Position numbers and translations under genes: made by a program. The notes under the pieces are model-generated. The model made no database searches, had not been told where the DNA came from, and worked only from the letters and a program-made list of their open reading frames with translations. Below, in pieces: positions 1-9,323 of a stretch of 64,000 nt of DNA. Source of the stretch: RHLJ01 sp965247355 (GTDB lineage: Bacteria > Bacteroidota > Rhodothermia > Balneolales > Balneolaceae); NCBI GenBank assembly GCA_965247355.1, contig OZ252011.1:1860001-1924000 (forward strand), read 5' to 3'. Numbering within the stretch: position 1 is the first letter of the stretch; every line of letters starts with the position of its first letter.

Positions 1-1
1 T

Positions 2-787
2 GAACATGACCCTCCTGATGGTATACCGAATTTTTATCAATTTAAATCCTTTTCTATTGGCCTTAATACAACACTGAGAATTCCATTATCTATTAACAAT
101 AAAAATCAGCAACTGGATGCTTTAGCAATTCTGAACCTAGATTATCAAACTCCGTGGGATAGCGAATCAGGCCAGTTAATTACTATTGAAAAACCCAGAG
201 GTTTTGAAGGTGGCCGAACTTTTATGATTGGTTCCGGATTAATATGGGAAGGTCGAAATAGTGAATTCAATCCAACCAATGGAACTTATTTAGAAACTTC
301 TATTGAAATTGGTAACAAACTCTGGGGAGGTACATTCAACAATCTTGTCGTCAAACATGAAATGTTTCATTACCTCACATTTCATTTACTAAAAGATATA
401 ACGCTTGCCAATCGATTTTATGCCGAACACACTTCCGGAGAAACTCCATATTGGAAACTAGCATATGCTGGAGATAATGAAACCCTAAGAGGGTATCCCT
501 CCAGAAGGTTTTTAGACGAAAATGTGGCGATACTTAATAATGAATTGCGAACCTGGCTTGTAGAATTTCCTTCGATGGATACCAGACTTGGCGGCACTAT
601 TTTCTTTGACGTAGGAAGAACGTTTGCAAATGGCACCTCCTTCGAAGACATCACTGATGATTTAAAATATACGTTTGGTTTTGGTGCTACTGCATCAATA
701 TTTACTCCTGATTTTATTATTAGGGCAGATGTAGGTTTCTCTGAAGAAGGAAAAGGAGTTTATATTACAACCGGTTATATGTTTTAG
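2..787 (+). CDS. Omp85/BamA-type outer-membrane beta-barrel protein, C-terminal part
   Basis: The reading frame is open from the window edge to a TAG stop, so this is the 3' part of a longer gene. The protein is rich in alternating beta-strand segments and ends in aromatic F (TTGYMF), as barrels recognised by the BAM complex do. It contains ETLRGYPSRRF, which matches the conserved (V/L)RGY/F-x-x-RF motif of loop 6 in Omp85 barrels. It is clearly paralogous to the protein at 22919-24043: both share SGETPYW/IGETPYW, LRGY, a 'xLRxWL' strand, an 'IFxDxGRxF' strand and an identical style of C-terminus. Likely an outer-membrane surface-antigen family protein; the substrate is unknown. The N-terminal part, including any POTRA domains, lies outside the window. 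Confidence 0.75.
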   Translation, partial: EHDPPDGIPNFYQFKSFSIGLNTTLRIPLSINNKNQQLDALAILNLDYQTPWDSESGQLITIEKPRGFEGGRTFMIGSGLIWEGRNSEFNPTNGTYLETSIEIGNKLWGGTFNNLVVKHEMFHYLTFHLLKDITLANRFYAEHTSGETPYWKLAYAGDNETLRGYPSRRFLDENVAILNNELRTWLVEFPSMDTRLGGTIFFDVGRTFANGTSFEDITDDLKYTFGFGATASIFTPDFIIRADVGFSEEGKGVYITTGYMF

Positions 788-833
788 TATCTTTCCCCTT
801 AGCAATTTCAACAGCATACAACAAATCTACTAA

Positions 834-1958
834 ATGCTCGACATTATCATCCTTTCTATCGGCGGAATATATTTAGTGTTGGTTTTGGTGACGCTTGGGA
901 TGTTCAGACTTCCAAAATCCTACTACGCCAAGGACGAAGACTTACCCACTGTTTCCGTTATTATTTCTGCAAAAAATGAAGAGACCGATCTCCCAAAATG
1001 TATAGCTTCTTTGGAAAAACTGGATTTTCCAAAGGGAAAACTTCAAATAGTACTTGTAGATGACAGAAGCACTGACCAAACTGGTTCTATTATTAAGAAA
1101 GCAGCTGTAAGAAACTCACATTTCATTTCACTTAGTACAGAGAATGCACCTGAAGTAGGACTAAAAGCTAAAGCGAGAGGGATTTCCTGGGGTATAAAAA
1201 ACTCAGAAAGTGAATGGATTCTGATTACAGATGCTGATGGAGAAGTTCCTCCTCTCTGGGTCAGGCACATGCTTTCCGGGGTAAATGAGAAAACAGGAAT
1301 GATTGGCGGTATGTTAAGTGTAAAACCATCTTCCCTAATTGGCATATTTGAAAGGATTAGCTGGGGTTATACACTACCATTTGCATTTGGCATGGCAGGA
1401 TGGGGTGCTTCTTTTATTTGTGTAGGCCCCAATATGGGAATTCGCAGAAGCATATACGAAGATAATGGAGGTCTCGAAAATGTTGACTTTGATGTTGCTG
1501 AAGATCTTGCACTGTTTAGAATGGTTGAGTCCTCTACATACAACTTCAGATCTTATGTAACCCCGGAAACTAGCATTCTACTCAATCCGGTACCTTCTTT
1601 AAGGCACCTATGGAGTCAACAACGACGTTGGCTGGGAGGTGGATTTGAAGGTGGCTGGAAATATGGAATCCCTTTAGTTTTAGCTTTTGGGTATTTAACT
1701 GCCTATTCTTTTTTTCAAATCACCGGTTGGTTTTACGCTTTTGAAGCCACTCTGTCAGTTGTCTTAATCAGACTACTTGGGGATGCTTTTATCCTTGCCG
1801 AAAAAAGAATTCTGCTCAAAAAAACACATCTTTTCCGATATCTGCCAATCCAATGGCTTTATGGAACGTTCACAATGCTTTGGCTACCTATAAGCCTCCT
1901 CTTTGACTCAAAGATTCGCTGGCGGGGAGAAGGCTATGAAATTAAGTACGATAAGTAG
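834..1958 (+). CDS. Membrane-anchored family 2 glycosyltransferase
   Basis: A 374-residue processive-type GT2. A membrane helix occupies residues about 4-23. The GT-A fold follows, with the nucleotide-binding VDD at about 75-77, the metal-binding DAD at about 133-135 (ITDADGEVP) and a QQRRW motif at about 262-266, which is the (Q/R)xxRW acceptor/processivity motif. Two or three hydrophobic segments close the protein. The family transfers sugars from nucleotide donors to lipid or polysaccharide acceptors on the cytoplasmic membrane face. It starts 47 bases after the upstream barrel gene and meets the next gene tail to tail with no gap. The substrate cannot be read from sequence. Confidence 0.85.
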   Translation: MLDIIILSIGGIYLVLVLVTLGMFRLPKSYYAKDEDLPTVSVIISAKNEETDLPKCIASLEKLDFPKGKLQIVLVDDRSTDQTGSIIKKAAVRNSHFISLSTENAPEVGLKAKARGISWGIKNSESEWILITDADGEVPPLWVRHMLSGVNEKTGMIGGMLSVKPSSLIGIFERISWGYTLPFAFGMAGWGASFICVGPNMGIRRSIYEDNGGLENVDFDVAEDLALFRMVESSTYNFRSYVTPETSILLNPVPSLRHLWSQQRRWLGGGFEGGWKYGIPLVLAFGYLTAYSFFQITGWFYAFEATLSVVLIRLLGDAFILAEKRILLKKTHLFRYLPIQWLYGTFTMLWLPISLLFDSKIRWRGEGYEIKYDK

Positions 1959-3128
1959 TTAATTCCCAGTTGAACTGAGCAAACTTCTGTTACTGAAAAT
2001 GATTTCCTTAGTGTTTTCTTTAAGCAAATTTGCAGCATCCATCAGCATAAATTCACTTTCTGGAAATGGGATTGGTTCAATACCAATTAAGTCTTCAGAT
2101 TCCTCTGTTAATGCTCTTTCATCACCTGAGAACGTTGCTGAAAAATGTTCGAAAACAAAAGTAACTGAAACGTTCTGAGTCTTAACCAACTGATCTGTTC
2201 TCAGGTTTATATAATCGACTGAACCTCCAATGGTTGCTTCTTTCCATTGGCGCGATTCTGTGACTTCTGCAGTAACCGTAATAATGTTTGGCTCTCGCAT
2301 ATCATTACCCAGCGAATCTTTCTTCACATTTCCATTTTCATCAAGTACATATTTAGTACCGTCCTGAATTTCTTTGGAGTTTTGAAAGGTTTCCCGATCT
2401 ATTCTTTCCGGTGATAATACAATGTCTTTGATGTCAAGTACGATAAAGTAATCGTATTCCACTGATTCATCTTCATACACGCTATACTGTATCCAGCGAT
2501 CATTTAGCTCGGACAAACCTATTTTTCTCAACTCAGCATCAAACCGCTCCGGAAGCACTGATTCAGAATTATTCTCAATCACAAAGAGTACCTGATTAGT
2601 CCCCAAATACTGGGCCTCTTCTATTAATTGCTCAGTATCTTTATAGTTGTCATATAAACTTAAAACTCTTTCAAATTCATAGTATGCCTGTCGTGCATTC
2701 TCTCTCCCTCCAAGCTCCAGATATTCTACTCCCTGCTGATAGGAAACTTCCGCAGCCTGCTCTTTCGAGCCAATTAGTTGCTCGTCATAATCAATAATTT
2801 CAAACTCAGGAAGTAAAGAAGAGGGCAATGTCTTTATCCTGTCCTGCCGATTATCCAACCTTTGATACAAGGTATATATCTCCATGTAGTTCTCAGATCT
2901 GCCTTCTCTCTCCAGAAAACTAATTCGATCCATATCGAAGCTGTTTGCCTTTGAATAAGCTTCCTTCAATACGTATAACTCTTTTTCTTTACCGGGATCT
3001 TTCCGAAGTTTTTTTACTGACTTCTCAATCGCTTTATCATATTGGCCTCTTTGCAGTAGCTTTTCTGAGGAGGCACAAGCCAATAATAGTGTAAACGAGA
3101 TAATAAAGATGCTTGTTTTCTGAAGCAT
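1959..3128 (-). CDS. TPR-like outer-membrane lipoprotein, function unknown
   Basis: A 389-residue protein with a lipoprotein signal: hydrophobic stretch then LLLACASS, so Cys18 is the probable lipid-attachment residue. The first about 170 residues are helical and repeat-like (QYDKAIEKSVKKL, SYQQGVEYLEL, ARQAYYEFERVLSLY), like tetratricopeptide repeats. The C-terminal half is beta-rich. Proteins of this shape are frequent in Bacteroidota, but I cannot name a family with a known role. The 3' end abuts the stop codon of the convergent glycosyltransferase gene, leaving no space for a separate terminator between them. Confidence 0.7.
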   Translation of the reverse strand: MLQKTSIFIISFTLLLACASSEKLLQRGQYDKAIEKSVKKLRKDPGKEKELYVLKEAYSKANSFDMDRISFLEREGRSENYMEIYTLYQRLDNRQDRIKTLPSSLLPEFEIIDYDEQLIGSKEQAAEVSYQQGVEYLELGGRENARQAYYEFERVLSLYDNYKDTEQLIEEAQYLGTNQVLFVIENNSESVLPERFDAELRKIGLSELNDRWIQYSVYEDESVEYDYFIVLDIKDIVLSPERIDRETFQNSKEIQDGTKYVLDENGNVKKDSLGNDMREPNIITVTAEVTESRQWKEATIGGSVDYINLRTDQLVKTQNVSVTFVFEHFSATFSGDERALTEESEDLIGIEPIPFPESEFMLMDAANLLKENTKEIIFSNRSLLSSTGN

Positions 3129-3218
3129 GGTACTAATAGTTAGTTTAAACGAATTTTTAAATGTACTAATTGCCTTTCAAATTACATATTGGAAGAACCA
3201 GGCTGTAAAACAGTACAA

Positions 3219-3812
3219 CTAATTTTCACAACCATTATGCTGTTTCCACATTGCCGGATCGTGACCTTTAGGAACCTCAGAACAAGGATCGCTAATCAGT
3301 TCATATCCTCTCAACATATTGTACTTTTTGATTTGCTCACCCGATAAGACATCAGCTGATTTCAAATGTGCCTGTAAGTGAACAAATGTTAACTCACCCC
3401 TGATAGATCCAATTTCAGACGTCAATTCCTTCAGTTTTTCAGGATTGATTTCACCATTCGCAAAGGCAGTGTTGAGTTCCTTTTCTTTAGATACATATCT
3501 CTCACCCACCTGAATGGCCAATTCCTGCATCTCGTCAAATATGGACTGAATCTGTTCAAGTTGAGTTTCAGATAAATTAATTTCAGAACTCATTTCTAAA
3601 ATATGCAGAGGTCCGGGAACTCCATTTAGCTCTGCAGCTTTTGCTAATCCCCATCCCTTTCCCGCTTCTAGTTGAGCGACATCCTCTTTCGAAAGACTTT
3701 TGATCTCCCGCTGCTCTTGCCCTACATATTCTGAAGTATGGTTCTGATGCTGAGCATAAATATTCAACGAACTTAAGAAGTAAACTGTAAATAGAAGTGA
3801 CAGATATTTCAT
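3219..3812 (-). CDS. Exported Spy/CpxP-like helical protein
   Basis: The start chosen is the ATG at 3812, because it gives a clean Sec signal peptide (MKYLSLLFTVYFLSSLNIYAQ); an upstream in-frame ATG would extend the protein into the uppP coding region. The mature part is about 175 residues and mostly helical and charged. It contains an LSETQLEQIQ segment reminiscent of the LTxxQ motif of Spy/CpxP periplasmic chaperones and heavy-metal sensors. The C-terminus has a Cys pair and His residues (DPCSEVPKGHD, HNGCEN), which could bind metal. It lies 13 bases downstream of uppP on the same strand, so the two are probably co-transcribed. The family call is tentative. Confidence 0.6.
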   Translation of the reverse strand: MKYLSLLFTVYFLSSLNIYAQHQNHTSEYVGQEQREIKSLSKEDVAQLEAGKGWGLAKAAELNGVPGPLHILEMSSEINLSETQLEQIQSIFDEMQELAIQVGERYVSKEKELNTAFANGEINPEKLKELTSEIGSIRGELTFVHLQAHLKSADVLSGEQIKKYNMLRGYELISDPCSEVPKGHDPAMWKQHNGCEN

Positions 3813-3825
3813 AATTATATGAAGC

Positions 3826-4632
3826 TTAAATAAGGAAATAAGCGAGCCCGGCAGCTCCAACAATCCAGCAATAATAAGCGAAATAATGAAATCCTTTTTT
3901 CTTAAGGATGATGATCAGGTATTTCAATGCATAATATCCTGAAATGAATGAAGTCAGAAAACCAACCACTAAACTCATTACCTGAGCATCACTCACCCCT
4001 ATCTCAAGCATTTCCTTTATCTGAAGTAGCATTGCTCCTGCAATCACTGGGATTACCATTAAGAAAGAAAAATTAGCTGCTTCTTCCCGCTTAATCCCCA
4101 AATATAATGCTGTGGAAATAGTGGAACCGGAGCGACTAATACCTGGAATCATTGCAAAGGCCTGCGAAATACCAATCAAAAAACTCTTACCTAGTGTTAC
4201 CTCGCCTTCGGGATCTTTAGCAAACTTTGTCATGAACAAAATGAATCCGGTTACAATCAACATTCCGCAAACTAACACTGGGGTCATGAAAATTTCTTCC
4301 ACATAATCCTTCAAAGTAAAACCCACGATTAATGCCGGAATCATACTCACTAAAATGAACAATATAATTTTAACATTTGGGTCATCTTTCTTTTGTGAAG
4401 GAGCCCCTAAAAATCCAAAACCCGCTTTTATTAACTCTGCGAGTTCTTTTTTATAATAGATCACAATACTGCAAAGTGTACCAAAATGAACTACTACCTC
4501 GAAGGTAATTCCAACTTCAGTATCTGCACCAAGAAAGAACCGGCCTAACGCCAAATGCCCGGAACTGCTGATAGGAAGAAATTCTGTGAGTCCCTGAATA
4601 AGTCCCAGTAAAAAAGATTGTAAAATGTCCAT
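3826..4632 (-). CDS. uppP: Undecaprenyl-diphosphatase UppP/BacA
   Basis: A 268-residue polytopic membrane enzyme that dephosphorylates undecaprenyl diphosphate to recycle the lipid carrier of peptidoglycan and other wall polymers. Both signature regions are visible: the N-terminal QGLTEFLPISSSGHL (residues about 14-28, with the catalytic Glu and Ser/His) and the internal PGISRSGSTIS containing the conserved Arg. Length and about eight hydrophobic segments match the BacA family. It is transcribed divergently from the MoxR ATPase gene and is followed by the small Spy-like gene. Confidence 0.95.
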   Translation of the reverse strand: MDILQSFLLGLIQGLTEFLPISSSGHLALGRFFLGADTEVGITFEVVVHFGTLCSIVIYYKKELAELIKAGFGFLGAPSQKKDDPNVKIILFILVSMIPALIVGFTLKDYVEEIFMTPVLVCGMLIVTGFILFMTKFAKDPEGEVTLGKSFLIGISQAFAMIPGISRSGSTISTALYLGIKREEAANFSFLMVIPVIAGAMLLQIKEMLEIGVSDAQVMSLVVGFLTSFISGYYALKYLIIILKKKGFHYFAYYCWIVGAAGLAYFLI

Positions 4633-4724
4633 GTGTTAAACAGCCAAGTATTATATTTTAGGTCTCTGATAATGAACCAGAAATTAAGTATATCACATTC
4701 AAATAATAACATTGATTTTAAAAA

Positions 4725-5726
4725 ATGAGTGAACAAGCAATTGATATGAACGCGCTGGCAGAAAAAATTGAAAAACACAGCGCGTTTATTGATGACATCC
4801 GAGGCGAATTAAACAAAGTTATTATCGGTCAAACCTATATGATTGACCGGCTACTTATAGGATTACTAACTAATGGCCACGTTTTACTTGAAGGAGTTCC
4901 GGGCCTTGCCAAAACGTTGACGGTATCCTCACTCGCAAAAGTGATCAGCACAGATTTCCAACGAATTCAGTTTACTCCTGATCTTTTACCTGCTGACTTG
5001 ATCGGTACACTCATTTACAATCAAAAAGAGGGTGACTTCTTTGTTAAGAAGGGCCCCATCTTCGCGAATATTATCCTTGCGGATGAGATCAACCGATCTC
5101 CTGCGAAAGTACAAAGTGCTCTACTGGAAGCAATGCAGGAAAAACAAGTTACTATTGGTGAAGATACTTTTAAGCTGGAAGAACCCTTCTTAGTACTTGC
5201 AACTCAAAACCCGGTTGAACAGGAAGGTACTTACCCTCTCCCTGAAGCACAGGTTGACCGCTTTATGCTGAAATTAAATATTGATTATCCAACCGAAGCC
5301 GAAGAACTGGAAATCATGAGAAGAATGGCAAAAACGGGAGCAAAAACAGAACTTAGCCCAGTTGTGAAACCGAAAACTATATTAGAAGCCCGCAAGGTTG
5401 TGAACGAAATTTACATGGACGAAAAAGTAGAAAAATATATCGTCGATCTTGTGTTCGCTACCAGAAAGCCTAAAAATTATGGCTTAGATGATTTAGTTGA
5501 TTTAATTGGATTTGGGGGTTCACCACGAGCTACAATCAATCTTAACTTAGCGGCTCGTGCCCAGGCTTTTATGGAGCATCGTGCGTATGTTACTCCAGAA
5601 GATGTTCGTACCATAGCAATGGATGTTTTGAGGCACAGAATCATCCCGACGTTTGAAGCAGAAGCTGAAGATATTTCTTCGGAAGATATTGTAGAGAAAA
5701 TTATGTCAACTGTTCAGGTTCCATAA
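4725..5726 (+). CDS. MoxR-family AAA+ ATPase
   Basis: A 333-residue ATPase of the MoxR/RavA class. Walker A is GVPGLAKT at residues 57-64, Walker B is IILADEINR near 115, and sensor 1 lies in LATQNPVEQEGTYPLPEAQ. The C-terminal lid has the family-typical SPRATINL. MoxR proteins act as chaperone-like remodelling factors, usually with vWA or DUF58 partners. No partner gene lies beside this copy, unlike the second MoxR at 34504. Its start is 92 bases from the divergent uppP start. Confidence 0.9.
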   Translation: MSEQAIDMNALAEKIEKHSAFIDDIRGELNKVIIGQTYMIDRLLIGLLTNGHVLLEGVPGLAKTLTVSSLAKVISTDFQRIQFTPDLLPADLIGTLIYNQKEGDFFVKKGPIFANIILADEINRSPAKVQSALLEAMQEKQVTIGEDTFKLEEPFLVLATQNPVEQEGTYPLPEAQVDRFMLKLNIDYPTEAEELEIMRRMAKTGAKTELSPVVKPKTILEARKVVNEIYMDEKVEKYIVDLVFATRKPKNYGLDDLVDLIGFGGSPRATINLNLAARAQAFMEHRAYVTPEDVRTIAMDVLRHRIIPTFEAEAEDISSEDIVEKIMSTVQVP

Positions 5727-5800
5727 TTTTTTTATTGTTGTCTTAATTTTTTTTATTTCGTTAATTACATCCTTAATGGTATCAATAAGTCTATATTAAT

Positions 5801-6049
5801 ATGAAGATAAAAATGGTTTCTCGAGATGAGATTTCGAGTTCCAGAAAAAAGAGCTCCAAATATGCCCCACTTCTGGAGGCATTGGGGAAATTAAAACCAG
5901 GTGGGGATGCAATTCAGGTTAAGTATACCAACGATAAGGAACTGAGTTCTGCACGCAACGTGGTTTATGCTTTTAACAGAGAGACTGGAAAAAAAGTCAA
6001 GAGCAGAAAAGATTCTGTTAATAAAACAGTTTTCTTCTACTTGAAATGA
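5801..6049 (+). CDS. Small basic hypothetical protein
   Basis: An 82-residue Lys/Arg/Ser-rich protein, predicted soluble, with no signal peptide or membrane segment. The C-terminal half reads like a short beta-rich domain (QVKYTN, RNVVYAFN, KTVFFYLK). It follows the MoxR gene after 74 bases of T-rich spacer and converges with the LytTR regulator gene. I do not recognise a family; nucleic-acid binding would fit its charge, but that is only a guess. Confidence 0.55.
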   Translation: MKIKMVSRDEISSSRKKSSKYAPLLEALGKLKPGGDAIQVKYTNDKELSSARNVVYAFNRETGKKVKSRKDSVNKTVFFYLK

Positions 6050-6065
6050 ATATGCTCCTATAAGT

Positions 6066-6803
6066 TTATTGGAGCCAATTCAGTCGATTTAGTAACTCTT
6101 CTTTTCCCGTTCTACTTACAGCAATCTGAAATTCATTCAAAAACAAAACCTGTTCCTGAAGGTCTACTGAAGTGATTTTATTCTTGTTCACCATATATTT
6201 CCTGTGAACCCTAATAAAATCATTTGATGGTAGTTTATTGTTTAACTCTCCCAAACTCATTCTAACAACATACTTTTGACCATCGCTTGAATACAATGTG
6301 CTATGCCTGTCATCTACCTCAAGGTACATGATCTCAGAAATAGCAACCTTACGTAAACGGTTTCCGGTTTTAATAAAAAATGAATCGTTATATGAAATAT
6401 CTTGTTCCCAGTCATTCGCTAAACTATGTTCCTCTATACTTTGAAATGCCAGCTCTATAGTTCGCTCAAGATTTTCAGCGTCAAAAGGTTTTGATAAATA
6501 TGCATATGGATTCACAAGCTTTGAACGCTTAAACGTTGATTTATCTTTAAATGCAGTTATAAAAATTACAGGTGCAGAAATCTCACCTTGTAGTGATTGG
6601 ATAAGTTCTATTCCATCCATGCTTCCCTCGATTCCAATATCTACCAAAAGCAGGTCTGGCATCTTCTGTCTAATTTCTTTTTGAGCGATATCGCTGTTAG
6701 AACTCATACCCACTAAATTATATCCTAATTCATCAATCAAAATCATAAGTTGGTCTGCATACAACTCATCATCTTCAACAATGTAAATATTCAGCTTACT
6801 CAT
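6066..6803 (-). CDS. LytTR-type response regulator
   Basis: A 245-residue two-domain regulator. The receiver domain covers residues 1-120, with acidic pocket E10/D11/D12, phospho-acceptor D55 (LLLVDIG) and conserved K105 (YLSKPF). A LytTR DNA-binding domain follows at about 145-240 (EIMYLEVDDRHS, FIRVHRKYMVN). LytTR proteins bind direct repeats upstream of target promoters. Its start codon overlaps the stop of the histidine kinase gene by one base (TAATG), so the pair is translationally coupled and almost certainly one two-component system. Confidence 0.92.
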   Translation of the reverse strand: MSKLNIYIVEDDELYADQLMILIDELGYNLVGMSSNSDIAQKEIRQKMPDLLLVDIGIEGSMDGIELIQSLQGEISAPVIFITAFKDKSTFKRSKLVNPYAYLSKPFDAENLERTIELAFQSIEEHSLANDWEQDISYNDSFFIKTGNRLRKVAISEIMYLEVDDRHSTLYSSDGQKYVVRMSLGELNNKLPSNDFIRVHRKYMVNKNKITSVDLQEQVLFLNEFQIAVSRTGKEELLNRLNWLQ

Positions 6804-9232
6804 TATGCAACTTCACTAAGAGTTGGTAATTCAAAAATAAAACTTGAGCCTTTTCCGGGATTACTTTCTACACGGATATTACCCTTATTTAATTCTACTA
6901 GTTCTTTACATAAAATAAGGCCCAGTCCCGTTCCCTTTTCACCTTTAGTACCCTCGGCACTTTGTTTGTTGAGGTTAAATAACTTCGGGATCTGTTCTGC
7001 CGATATTCCAGTTCCAGTGTCATTTACTGCAATAGTTAATTTCGCATCATGATCAAGTACAGTAACAACCACTTTATCTCCTTCGTCTGAAAATTTGATA
7101 GCATTTGCAATGATGTTGCGTAGTATGGTTTGTACTGCTTTTATATCTGCATAAACTTCACAATTTTCCGGAACATTATTAATAAGTTTTACTCCTTTCA
7201 TTTCAGATACATGATCCAATAACTCGATGGTTGAATTTACAGCTTCATTGAAATCTATTTTTTCAGGATGATATGGAATCATCCCATTTTGAAGTAAAGC
7301 CCAGTTTAACAAATTATCCAGCAATTCAGTCAATTTATGAGTTGATCTTTCAATACGATCTGAGAGAGTTTCAAGCTTTTCTTTTTGCCCTTTTTTTAGA
7401 AAGTAATTGATCTGCCCTCCTACACTTTGAAGCCCCATTAATGGACTTCTTAAATCATGTGCAATAATGCCAAAAAACTTGTCTTTTGTCGTATTTAATT
7501 GTGATAATTGTTTATTCTGAGCTCTTAAAGTTGCCTGAACCTTCCTTAAGTTTGTATACAAATACCCCAAAAGAATCAGAATAAAGAATAGTACAAACCC
7601 AACGGTAATAAATATTCTGTTACGCCCTTCCAGTAGAGCTGCATTTTCCTCTGCAAGTTCTTTTTCATTCTGAAAAGCTATAATATTCTGGCGTACTTGT
7701 TCTTGTCTTAGTATTGATTGTGCATCTGTGGTAAAGATACTGTCTCTTAAATTGTTAAAGGACTTGAGGTTTTTATATGCTTTTTCAAACTCATTTTGTC
7801 CTTCATATATTTTACTAAGCAATTCATAACTATCGGTGGTCAGATCTAAATCATTCACTTCTATGCCTTTTAACAGCGCCTGATGGGTAAGTACCTCTGC
7901 ATTCTCAAAGTCTGATATTTTTAAATAGGCCCTGCCTAAATCAAGTTCCGTATTACCAGTTTCATGGATGATATTTAGTTTTGCATATAACTCTCTTGCT
8001 GCAAGATAGTTTTCTATTGCAGCTTCAAACTTTCCCGACTCCTCATTCACATTCCCTTTTAAACGAATAAATTCAGCTTTTCTATTTTCATTTCCCAGCC
8101 GTTCTAGTACTATTGCAGCCTCATCAATAATTCGTTCAGCTTCAGAAAGATTCTTTTTAAATAATTGAATTCTGATACCCTGCATGTATGTAGGAAAAAG
8201 TAAGTAATCATTGTTCGCAGACTTATAATAGCTCAGGTTTTCTTCCACATATTTTTGAGCTTCAGAGAAATCTTCCAATTCAATAAAGAGATCAATCATT
8301 TGAGTATTGGTTCTTGCTTTAGCAACAAGTGATCCATTTTCATCAAAAATCATTTTCGCTTGCTGAAGATGTTCCAGAGCATTCTGATAGTGCCCCATTT
8401 CAAAATATACTTCTCCCAGATTTCCATGAATCCAGGCTACATCCATTGGAATTTCCCGTTCTTTAAATAATCCAAGTGCTTCCAGCTTTAACTCTACCGC
8501 TTTCTCAGACTGCCCAATTTTGAGATATAGATCAGCCATACTATCAAGTACGCTCCCAACATGAAATTCACCATCCAGATTTTGACTACTTACTCTCCCT
8601 AACTCAGGATCAATATTTGGACTTTCATACATTTCCCTAAAAATTTGCAATGCCTCATCATAGGCTTTCAGTCCTTCGTCTATTTCTCCTAATTCTGCGT
8701 AAGCTACTCCTAAAGCTTTATAGATATTTCCTTCATTTTTAGAATTAACCGTTTCGTCAACCCTGTTAATGTTGGTTAATAGAATTTCTTTTCCGAGCTC
8801 AGGATCTCCCTTTTCCCAAATGTAATTTTCTGCCAACTGATTATATGCAAATATCAATGCGCTTTTATCTCCGGATTCCTCAGCAATTTCGATAGCTTCT
8901 TCGCATAATCGAATTGCCTTATCTGCATCATTTTCATATAAATATGCCAGAAAGTTTTCGTTTATGAGTGCATATGCTTCTCCTGCAAGATAATTATGCT
9001 CTCTTGATAACTTTCTGATCTCCGCAATACCCTCTTTTATTTTTTCAACATCTCCATTAACCACATAAATACGGACCATTCCAATCGTAGCATCTATTTT
9101 ATCAAGACCCGGTTTGGCGTTTTCATAATTTGATATTACCTGATCAATACTCGATTGTGAATAAATTAACCCTGTACCCAATCCTGATAATAATAAGAGA
9201 AAAGCTAATCGCATGTCTAGTGATTTATACAA
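6803..9232 (-). CDS. TPR-containing membrane sensor histidine kinase
   Basis: An 809-residue kinase. An N-terminal signal/anchor is followed by a periplasmic or exposed array of tetratricopeptide repeats (residues about 25-510), a membrane helix at about 545-568 and a short coiled coil. HisKA has the phospho-acceptor His at about 592 (FFGIIAHDLRSPL), and HATPase_c shows the N box (ANAIKFSDEG), DTGTGIS and GTGLGL near 767. It is partnered with the overlapping LytTR regulator downstream. An internal ATG at 9214 gives a more compact signal peptide (MRLAFLLLLSGLGTGLIYSQ) and may be the true start. The TPR input suggests sensing through protein-protein contacts. Confidence 0.9.
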   Translation of the reverse strand: MYKSLDMRLAFLLLLSGLGTGLIYSQSSIDQVISNYENAKPGLDKIDATIGMVRIYVVNGDVEKIKEGIAEIRKLSREHNYLAGEAYALINENFLAYLYENDADKAIRLCEEAIEIAEESGDKSALIFAYNQLAENYIWEKGDPELGKEILLTNINRVDETVNSKNEGNIYKALGVAYAELGEIDEGLKAYDEALQIFREMYESPNIDPELGRVSSQNLDGEFHVGSVLDSMADLYLKIGQSEKAVELKLEALGLFKEREIPMDVAWIHGNLGEVYFEMGHYQNALEHLQQAKMIFDENGSLVAKARTNTQMIDLFIELEDFSEAQKYVEENLSYYKSANNDYLLFPTYMQGIRIQLFKKNLSEAERIIDEAAIVLERLGNENRKAEFIRLKGNVNEESGKFEAAIENYLAARELYAKLNIIHETGNTELDLGRAYLKISDFENAEVLTHQALLKGIEVNDLDLTTDSYELLSKIYEGQNEFEKAYKNLKSFNNLRDSIFTTDAQSILRQEQVRQNIIAFQNEKELAEENAALLEGRNRIFITVGFVLFFILILLGYLYTNLRKVQATLRAQNKQLSQLNTTKDKFFGIIAHDLRSPLMGLQSVGGQINYFLKKGQKEKLETLSDRIERSTHKLTELLDNLLNWALLQNGMIPYHPEKIDFNEAVNSTIELLDHVSEMKGVKLINNVPENCEVYADIKAVQTILRNIIANAIKFSDEGDKVVVTVLDHDAKLTIAVNDTGTGISAEQIPKLFNLNKQSAEGTKGEKGTGLGLILCKELVELNKGNIRVESNPGKGSSFIFELPTLSEVA

Positions 9233-9267
9233 AGGTTTCTGCTTTCAAGCCAGCACTCTATATATAA

Positions 9268-9303
9268 TAAAAAAGCCCCACACTTTTCAGCATGGGGCTT
9301 TAA
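9268..9303 (-). terminator. Rho-independent terminator after rpsA
   Basis: A perfect 9-bp inverted repeat (AAAGCCCCA / TGGGGCTTT) with a short loop is followed, on the minus strand, by a T run. It lies 20 bases beyond the rpsA stop codon and should end the cmk-rpsA transcript. Confidence 0.85.
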
Positions 9304-9323
9304 TCTTTTCAGAAAAGTAAATC

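Noticed and set aside
6040..6075. Terminator hairpin GCTCC...GGAGC between the convergent genes near 6050
   Set aside because: Only a 5-6 bp stem with a long loop and no clear T run on either side; too weak to call.
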